A DNA stretch of 64,000 nucleotides from Linyphia triangularis (taxonomy: Eukaryota > Arthropoda > Arachnida > Araneae > Linyphiidae): positions 9,348,001-9,412,000 of the forward strand of contig OZ021729.1 in NCBI GenBank assembly GCA_963978545.1, in the 5' to 3' direction. Position numbers and translations under genes: made by a program. Shown here in pieces: positions 51,991-62,293 of this stretch. The notes under the pieces were generated by a model. The model had not been told where the DNA came from, made no database searches, and saw only the letters and a program-made list of their open reading frames with translations. The number at the start of each line of letters is the position of its first letter. The stretch's first letter is position 1.

Positions 51991-54900
51991 GATTTTTTGA
52001 TAAGTGTGAAATAATAAAAAGTGATCTAGAAAAAATGTCTGTCTGTATGTACGTGGTCAGCATAACCCCCGAACAAATTGACCTACGATGTTCAAATTTG
52101 ATGAGCAGGTTGGTGAAGGCCCAAGGACCTACCATTAAGGTTTCGTCGAAATCGCGAATGCCTATAAGGTATCTGCCATTGAAAAAAACATATTTTTCAA
52201 TGATTGCTAAAAAACAGCTCTAACGATTTTGATAAAAATCGTTGTGCTAGTGCCTCTTAAGGCGTTCTAAACATCCCCACCTCCGAAATTTCCGTAAAAA
52301 TGCGTAAAAAGTTGAAAAACGAATGCCTTCAACACAGAGTCCTCTTTGCTTGAACATAGCTCATCAACGATCGTTTTTTCTCCTCTTCTCAGTTTCACTT
52401 ATAACAAAAGATAATATAGGAATTTTCGAAAAGTATATCGCCAAAAACACCATTTTGTCGAAGTTTTTTTTTTTTTTTTTTTAAAGACACATTTAAGAAT
52501 TTTCGCCAAACTGGCCATTTTTTCTAAGCAATTGATGAAAATATAAAAACGATAAATGACACAAATCCAACATCAGTAATATAGTGTAATTGAAAGTTGT
52601 GCGATGTTCCACATCTCTAGTTTTTTTTTTAACTTGAACACGATTTAATACTAAGGGTGGGTATAATACATAAATTACATATGAATAATGTGGTGTTTTT
52701 ATCAAGTTTGCAATCAGATAATGGTGAATAATGTGCAGTGGTGGCACGTGATCAAATATGTTAGTGCAAAGTGCAACCGGAATAGTGACCCCCCCCCCCC
52801 CCACAATCATTCACGGATCAAAATTTTTTCATCTTAATTACTCAAACGCAAAGTTTCCTTTCAATATTTACAAATGACGTGAAAAAGACGATAGAAAGAA
52901 AAATATATTTAAATTTATCTCCAACGGAGCACCATTTTTAAAATTGTCCAGTTGCAACTGTTAGTATTAATTTAAGAAGTAACACGAAAGCGTGTAAACT
53001 TTTCTCGGAAACTATTTCCTTTAGTTGGAGAAAATTCTATGAAATGCTTGTTTCCCCTCCACCCACACATCTCGACTCACTCACACACGAGCCAATCAAT
53101 TCATGGAATTTATAAGCACAGCCTAAGTTGCGAAATTCGTAAGGGCTGCATTTGGCACCACGCCATATACATTTAGCATGGATTGAGATTACATACTAGC
53201 AGTTGTTTCCATGGTAATAGTGCAGCTATTTGAAACTTTCCCTCCCTGGCTGTACTCACTCGACTATCGTTACATTTAGTTGATTTGAGCGGGGTTTCCC
53301 CCTCAATTAAAGACTGAGAGGCGACTGCAATTTTTGGACCTCATCAAACATCATTCTTAATTTTTTATGGAAATTGGAGAAATGTGAGTTGATTACGAAT
53401 CCACTGGTGTGCCGTGGCAAAAATGGCCGAAACTGGTCAAAAATCGACTTTTAATAAGTTGAACCAAATCCAATTGCCAAATGCGCCATAACTTGCCAAA
53501 TGATGAGCATTTTTTTTTTATTCACTCTTTAATTTTCAATTAAGAAGGCTGCAGACGATTCGGACGTGTGGCTTATTTGCATCTTTCACAAATGAGCCAA
53601 ATTGGCAATAAACATTACGTCACTGATGACGTAACTGATGTCGCCAATTTGGCTTACTTTTAAAAGATACAAGTTTTCCGAGATCAGAAATCGTTTGCTT
53701 TTTTTCTCATTGAAATCAAATTGCAGTAGGTTGCCAGACGAAAAATTTTGTTCTCTTTTTGGCAAGTTATGACATATTTGGCAATCGGATTTTAGTTCAA
53801 CTCATTCCAAGTCGATTTTTGATCAGTTTCGGCCATTTTTGCCACGGCACATCAGTGGATTCTTAATCTACTCACTTTTCTCCAGTTTCTATAAAAAATT
53901 CAGAATGATGTTCGATGGGGTCCAAAAATTGCAGTCGCCTCTCGAACTATTATGCATTGCATTACAGGTTTGCTATTTATCGGAGATTTTTTTTTTTATT
54001 TACCGTAGAAATTCAATCTTCATTTGCGATTCTAATATACATTTGAGAAAATTAGTAAATTAATCAAAGGTGACTAGCAATTAGTAAATTTTAATTTTAA
54101 ACTAATAATTTAGATGCAAGACCGGCTGTACTTTCTGTACCCTACGGATCGTCACTGATAATATGTACTGTCGAGTTTAAGTACTATAGACTAATAATAT
54201 GTACTGTAGACTGTTGTATATGTAACTCTAGAGTTTGTGGGGTTCGGAGGTTACTCTACATCCAAAATTTCATTACAAGCAACATTTGGATTACTCTCGA
54301 TTCTTCTTACATAATCGTCCTCATCTTTTTTGTATAAAGTAGTATCATATATCTTTCAAATTAGTTCGATTGCTATATTCTTTCATAGATATTATGCAAT
54401 TGTCAAAGCACGAAGTGTATCAAGGTCTTTTTGTTATAGCCCCAAAGTTTGTTTGCTGGCATTCATCAATACCGTCGATATAAATAAACAACTGGATAGA
54501 CTGCTTAACGCTGGGAAAATGAAGCCGTTGCCAGATGCCGTTGGTGGGATAAAAAATACGGATTGCCGAGGATTGAAAATAAAATTTTGGGTTGTACACA
54601 GCAGAAATGTCAATAGTAGATCTAAATTAGAAATAATGTGCAAAAAAAAATATATACTCTAGCATTTTACAAGGTTTTTCGCATTTCCATCCAACTATAA
54701 AAGTGAACTGTGATTGGTTAATCTTCCCACCAGCTTTGCAAAGCTTCGCAATCCCCGGCGCGTTTTTCTCTTTGCATTGACAATGGAGCAGTCTATCCAG
54801 TTGTTTATCTATATCGATGATCAATACCTAATAATTACCAGTACAATGATTGCTAAGAATTTAATTCCACGTTAGACAGCATGTTCAAAAGTCTTCGTAA

Positions 54901-57900
54901 AATCGTTCTGCGAAAGCAAGTTTCTTGACCGCAGTCGTGTTAAGTGTCTTATCAGGGATTGCGTATAAATTCTTCACCTTTCTGGGGAAATCCTAGAAAG
55001 GATCAATCCCTATACTCGCTATGTTACAATCTTCTTGCCCAGTGCATTCAGAAACTACTTTGTATAAAACCTTGAAATTTGGTGAGTAGGTACAAACACG
55101 ATCACCTTCATGAAATGACATAAATTAAAAACTCGAAAATAGCTGCTAATATATTTTATTTTATATTTGAAATCCTTACGTCAATGCGTATGCAGTGGCT
55201 CCACCTGGTTTTGCCTATTGCTATTTTAATTTTCATTTACAATAGACATTAAATGAAAACAATTTATGTCATTTCATTAAGTGATCTTTTTCGTACTTAC
55301 TCACACAATTTCAAAGTTTTATAGAAAGTAGTTTCTAAATGGCCTGGGTTAGAAGATTGTAACATAGTGAGTACAGGAAATGATCCTTACTAGGACTTCC
55401 TCATCTCAAGAAAGTATATCGGAAGTATAAAATCCAGAAAATTTCTGGGTATGAATTATTCCTTCATTTATTTATTTAATCATTTTTTAATTACTTCACT
55501 AGTTTTTTATTTCCTTAACTTCTCCATTGTTCAGTCATAACAGTGCAACAAACTAGGAGCAATGCACACAAGAACTGTGCATTACACATAAAACTATAGC
55601 GAAACTCGAATTTCTTAACTTTTCAAAACTTGACTTAACTTTCTTAGACGGAATTGTACGAGTTTCATTCTCACCACCTACATTTCGAATAAATGTTTTG
55701 AGTTCTAATTTTCCTTCGGTCCTCCTTAGTTAATTGATATAATTTTTAGTTCGTTGTTTTCCTCTAAAATGGGTGGAATATTAGGTTCTGGATGATGTTA
55801 AAATTAGTATAAAATCTACTAATTGTGAATAGTACTGTTTATATATAAGTTTAAAATGTTTTTGAAAAAAACAAACATTTAGTTCAAAATTTTAAGTATA
55901 GATGGCGTTGAACATATGCTAATCTGATCTGAAGTACTCAATTATTATTATATAATGTAAAATATGTTTACCGAATTGTTACTTCTCTCTTTTGCTTTCA
56001 AGATTCTAAGGTACAGTGCCATCTATCCATGGAAGTTCTAACTAAAATTTCGCATTTTTCATAAAAGTTCCAAATTGTGACAATTCTCTTTCCCACCACG
56101 AACTAAGTCGAATACATTAATCTCTTGATTTCATATTATTTTTTTGTAAAAACGTGTCGTGGTTATGTAGCTACATTTTTATTTCTCATTTTTGCTTACA
56201 AGATTCCAAGGTACAGCGCCATCTATCCATTGAAGTTCTAACTAAAAGTTCGCATTTTTCATAAAAAGTCTAAATCAAGACAAGTCTTTTTCCCATCTTA
56301 AACTTAGTCGAATACATTAATTTCTTGATTTCACTTCATTATTATTATTATTAAGTTATGGTTATGTAGCAAAATTTTTATTTCTCTTTCTTGTTTTTAA
56401 GATTCTAAGATACATCGCCATCTATCCATGGAAGTTCTAACTAATATTTCGCATTTTCCATAAAAATTCTAAATCGCGACAGTTCTCTTTCCCACCACAA
56501 ACATTGACGAATACTCTTGATTTCAATTTTTTTTTTTTTTTTTTAAAACATGTCATGGCTATGTAGCTACATTTTTACTTCTCATTTTTCCTTACAAGAT
56601 TCCAAGGTACAACGCCATCTATCCACGGAAGTTCTAACAAAAATTTTGCATTTTTCATAAAAATTCCAAATCACGGCAATTTCTCTTTCCCGTGAAATTA
56701 ATCGAATACATTTATCTTTTGAATTCACATTATTTTTAAAACATGTCATGGTTATGTTATCTTCATATTTTTGGTTATGTTATCTTCATGTCATGGTTGT
56801 TCATATTCCAGGCTCAACCAATTGCACCCGAGCTCGTCGCGAAGCTGCTCGGCAACCGCGTGGCCGTGAGCCCTATTGTCACCGTAGAACCTAGGAGAAG
56901 AAAGTTTCACAAGCCGATCACACTGACGATTCCTGTTCCGCAGGCGACCACTAAAGGGATGATCAACCAATACAGTGGGGACGCGCCTACCCTCAGGTTG
57001 TTGTGTAGCATAACAGGTAGTACCAAGTCAGGTTTGTCTCGCTTTCGTCTGTCTTCTTCCTCCCCCTTTCTTCCTTTTCTTCTTGTGGGCAGACGAAAAC
57101 GGTTGTGGCAAAACTCCAACTTTCAGGTGGTGGGAATTAAGGTGGTATTGTCTATTATTTTTTTTTTTCTCTCATTGAGGTCTATTGCACGCTTGGTTAA
57201 CTATAATAGTGTTTTTTTTTTTTTTTTATGGTATCAGCCCTGAGGCACTTTTCCATAAATATCAAATGAGTTCAAAGGGGGGGAATTCAGTTAAAATAAG
57301 TCACGAAATACAGAGAAAAAGAGTAAGACGAAAGTATAATTTTTTTTTCTCGAAATGAATCAAATAGCGGAGAGAAGATTCAAGTATTTTAATAACGCAT
57401 TGAAGACAATAATGACAGAATTTATACTAATAGATACAAATTAATGTTTTTGTTGAACGATTCATTCAATTTGATACAAATTTAATTTAATTTAACCGAA
57501 ATATAATGCAATTAAAGTTTAATGTATTAATATTTTTAAAAATGGATTTGATTAAACTTTTTTTTTAATGTTGTTTAATTTATATTCAGTTAAAATGTAG
57601 TTTAATTGAAATTTTAATCAAAGTGTACAAAGAATTTAATTCAATTAAAGTTCGATTTAACTGAACCTCGTTAAAAAAAAAAAGTTTTAAAATAAGTTCA
57701 ATTAAATTGTGACTGAAACCAATAAATTCGCATTAAAATAAAAATGCAGCATTTAACAGTATCGTAATCTACAATTTAAATTAATTAAAAATTAAATAAA
57801 ATTAAATGATCATTAAACTAAGGTACTTTATTTTGTATTTTTTTTTCATATTAGATAAGTTAAACATTAATTAGCATAATTAAAAAAAAGTATCCTTTAG

Positions 57901-60900
57901 ACAATAAATCTGAAATAATTTTATTTTAAAATACGTCACATATAATCTAAATAAAAGGTGATCAATTTAAAAGAGTACCCATTTGTGTTTTGTATTAACC
58001 ACATCTTTAATGTATGTTGAAAGACTTTCAACACCATAGCTTATATCTATATTTTATGAGCGAGGGTTATTTATTTCACTTTCTAAGTGCGAAAACTCGC
58101 TTTTTGTAAATAAATTCGCGTGAATTTACTTTTAAATAATTCTTGATTTTTTTTCAGTGATTCTGTTCATATGATTTGACTAAATCCGTTTTCCTGTGGC
58201 CATCCAGGTCACCAGACCTTATTCGGTTGGATTTTTTTTTTTTTTTTTTTAAGTAGGGTTATCTTAAAGGTCGGATATTCTGGAAAGGTACTGTAAACTC
58301 TGATGGATTAAAACTAATCATATCTGAAGAAATCTCATCAACAACACTAAAAATGTTCCGAAATGTGTCAAAAACTTAGTTTGACGTATTAATGTTCTCA
58401 ATCAAAAAGGTGGCGAACATTTAGGATATTTTCTGTAAGGAATGATAATGTAAAAAATTTGAATTAAATAAAGTTTAAAAAAAAAAATAAAATAGGATTA
58501 AGATTATATGATTAATATCGGCTAGAATGTAAGTCTTCATTACTGATCCCTCTTACAAATAAAATTGTTACACCCTAATAATGCTGTAAATCGTGTCCCA
58601 CACAAAACAAAAAACTATATAAAGAGGTAAAAACTATATAAATAGGGTTACAAAAAACTACATAAATAGGGTTACAAAAATCTATATACATAGGGTTACA
58701 AGAAAACTATACATCAGTTTTAGAAAAGTAGCCACATCAATCAGATTCAAGGAGTACATAATACGAAAAACCAACGGGTACTCTTTTAATTTGAACACTT
58801 TTAACGTTTTCCTTTTTTTATGCAAAGTTTCTAAAGGACACTCCACAAATCTTTCACAAGTAATGTAAAATGAAATGTCTATGGTAAACTACATTCTTTC
58901 ATCATTGGCTCTCTACTTCACTGTAATTTTCAAAAATTAACTACAATATAGTCCATTTTTTAAAAAATCTTTCTCACAAATGCACATCATACGTTTTTGC
59001 CACAATTATTTTCATTTGTTAACCCATTGCTAATACTCTATCTGCTTCACGTACTTCACTTACTAACCAGTGAAAGCTCTCTTTTACAGTGTGTGCTTGC
59101 TTCTGGCATAACTAGTGGTCAAAATGACCTCAAAAATAAAAAAGTTTTAATAATAAATTGTACAAAACAATCACATTAACTATAGCACCTGAGCTAACAA
59201 TGCTTTTAAGAAAACTGAAGACAGATTGCTTTAAGTTTTTGTGCTTGTGAATGGCTTATCAACATGTTCTATGTAAGATTCACTGTACTTTATGCTTGGC
59301 TATGTGTTTATAAAGTGGTTGTGGAAACATTTTTAATTGTATTGAAATAATTTTTGTTTAAATGTCAAAAAATATTAAATTTTTCATTAATAAAAATTTA
59401 AATATATGTATTTTACGAGTAATGTCTAAATGTGCTGCAATATATTTAATTCTGAAATGGGACATTTCGTGATTCAGGAATTTCACAAATTAATATATTT
59501 ATATAATTTTACAAGTTAATATATTTTGTTCAATTTGAACAACAAACGAGATTCATTGCTTTAAAAATTACTGTTTCTTAATTATAATGCGTGCATTATC
59601 AAAGAAATAAAAAGCAAATAACATACAAGAATAATCTTATCGTTTACATCAAAATGATGTCTTAACACTTCAATTTTCTGTAATAAGACTAAAATTCACA
59701 GTTATAATTTTAGATGAATCAGTAAAATACATTTTTAATAATTTTGTAGCTAGACTTTTATACTGTAAATTTTCAATTTTTTAAAATTACTTTTTGGAAC
59801 AGAGCAACGATTTTACTACTCTATAAAGCGGTAAGATAAAATCTATGTCATAGGCTAACTTTAAAAATGTAAAAGAAATTATTCGTTCTTGAACGAACTT
59901 GAAAGAGATTGGTGAATTAGGACTGTAACAAATATATCCCAACCAAGCATCTTTTTAAAGATAATAGTGATAGGTCCACGTAATCAGGCCAAAATTTTTC
60001 GTCATTTTATTGAATGTAAAAATACTTTCAATATAAGCCATATTTAACAATTATCCTTTAACTAGAGTGTAGACGTAATCATGTTGAGATCTGAACTGCA
60101 ATCTAATGTCGTTACTGCAATATTGTACCGGTCGGCAGTTGGGAATCAATGGACTATTTTTAAAATAACATTTACTGGGAACTCTATTTGTCTTGATTGA
60201 AAGTATTTACTTGGATACAAACATTTGTATATTATTCCGTAGGAGGCTCTTCCAAAGCTCAATGGGAAGATGTCACTGGCTCTACTCCCTTGACATTTGT
60301 GAATGATTGTGTTTCATTTACTACAACTGTGTCAGCCAGGTAGGATCATTCATTATAAGTAGTACCAATCACTGTTTTAACTGTGGCTTTGAACACTACT
60401 TTTTGTCCTAGGGAAATTATCTGCTGTACTCACGAGACATTTTGGCTCTTTTTTGTACTTATAATTATATTTGTTTCATATAACTCTGAAGTGTTGTGAC
60501 TTAGGGAGTCGAAACAGGGACTCCTAGATCCGTAGACAGATACTCTACCGCTATGCAAAAGAGTACCCCAGTGCATAGAAGCTGGATCTGTTATTTGTAC
60601 ACGAGACCACCACATAGCCCCTTCCCAGTGAGTCGCGAAGGGAGCGAACGATTGAGTTGCTTGCGTGTGAGTTGAGTGCTTTTCGTGAGAGTTCAGTATG
60701 TTGCGTTTGGGCAGTGAGTTGCTAAAGGCTGCTTGCTGAGTTCGTAATGTGGAGGTCGTGCAGTAATTTCAGAAGAAGCCGATAGATGGCAGCATGATTC
60801 AGTTGTACGGCAGTCACCAATGAAGCGCTGTGGCTTACGGGAGTCGAACCTGGGACTCCAATATCCGTAGATAGATACTTTAGCGCTATGCAAAAGAGTA

Positions 60901-62258
60901 CTCCAGTGCATGGAAGCTCTATCTGTTATTTGTACACGAGGCCACCACATAGCCCCTTCCCAGTGAGTCGCGAAGGGAGCGAACGATTGAGTTGCTTGCG
61001 TGTGAGTTGAGTGCCTTTTGTGAGAGTTCAGTATGTTGCGTTTTGGCAGTGAGTTGCCAAAGGCTGCTTGCTGAGTTCGTAATGTGGAGGTCGTGCAGTA
61101 ATTTCAGAAGAAGGCGATAGATGGCAGCATGATTCAGTTGTACGGTAGTCACCAATGAAGCGCTGTGGCTTACGGGAGTCGAACCTGGGACTCCAATATC
61201 CGTAGATAGATACTTTAGCGCTATGCAAAAGAGTACTCCAGTGCATGGAAGCTCTATCTGTTATTTGTACACGAAACCACCACAACTCTAGTTGGTGGCA
61301 AAGTTATATTAAAAAATGATTATTTTAATTGGGTCAAATATGCATTTATAAGCCACCGACGCAAGGGACACGTCCGTTTTCCGTGAGTCGGTGGATATAA
61401 ATGCATATTTAACCTTGTTAAAGTAATATTACTTTGTCCCTAAGTAATATTATATAAAATAAAAACATAACTATGAATTATGTAATCTTAGTTTTATAAT
61501 TCTTATCTTTTGACGGATAGGAAAAACAGCCAAAATGTATCGTGTGTCAGCCAGAGAATTTCCCCTATATTTTGAAACACAAATCATTGATATAGAATTT
61601 ATATATTATCCAATTTATACATATAATATTTTATTTAACAAGTATATTATTAATAGAGGTTGAATATGAGTTAGTGAACATGCATTTTAAAGTGTATTCT
61701 AGCCTTTTTGGAATGATTATTCCATATTATAGGGGTATCCAAAATTTATTCCATTGTGCTGAGGGCTCAGCCAACTCATTTGGGTCGAAAATGGAGCTTG
61801 AATCTTTATTTCCATAAAGATGCAAGTTCCATCTTCGACCGGGTGGTTTGGCTGAGTTTATGATTACTTGATCGAAGTAAAGATCAAATGGGTAAATATT
61901 GGGGCTATTGTATAAATCAGTAAAAAAACATATTGGTCAAGTTATGGAAAAATGATTATATTGGATTTGTCCTTATTTATTGATGTCCTTATAAAACTCT
62001 AATGTATAAATAGCCGACCAAACGGTATAGTGGTTAGCGTGCTAGCTTCTAGACCGCAAGGTTGCGGGTTCTAGTCCCGTGTTAGGAATGGGTGTTTGTA
62101 AATGTATGTTGGCTTGTCTAATGACGAATGTTTCGGCGCATTATAGCCCACGTGTTGCTGACGGCGCCAGATAATCTGAAACAACCTAATGTATAAATGT
62201 TAGAATGATATTTACATTTTATTTAGGAATAAGTAATTCGATAAATATACAAAGTCTT

Positions 62259-62293
<35 letters not shown>

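Larger units (their letters stand above)
39730..56811 (+). other. Intron 20 (17.1 kb)
   Basis: The largest intron, between the halves of the second ZU5. 39730-39918 is open in frame (see entry). 39920-43720 and 44220-46940 are AT-rich with nothing I can name, apart from A/T runs (45954-46012, 46147-46162). Then follow a foldback ATCGAT-rich element, SINE copies, T/C-rich runs (51510-51562, 51685-51714), R2, R1, a 346-bp MITE, a dispersed repeat and a ~198-bp tandem array reaching exon 21. Confidence 0.75.

Noticed and set aside
57017..57243. Read-through tail after exon 21 as an alternative C terminus
   Set aside because: The open stretch is a pyrimidine-rich intron start giving Ser/Phe/Leu runs, unlike the coding-like tail after exon 20.
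60430..61285. Family of three related small minus-strand proteins
   Set aside because: They come from a tandemly repeated SINE-like unit, with no conserved protein logic beyond the DNA repeat.
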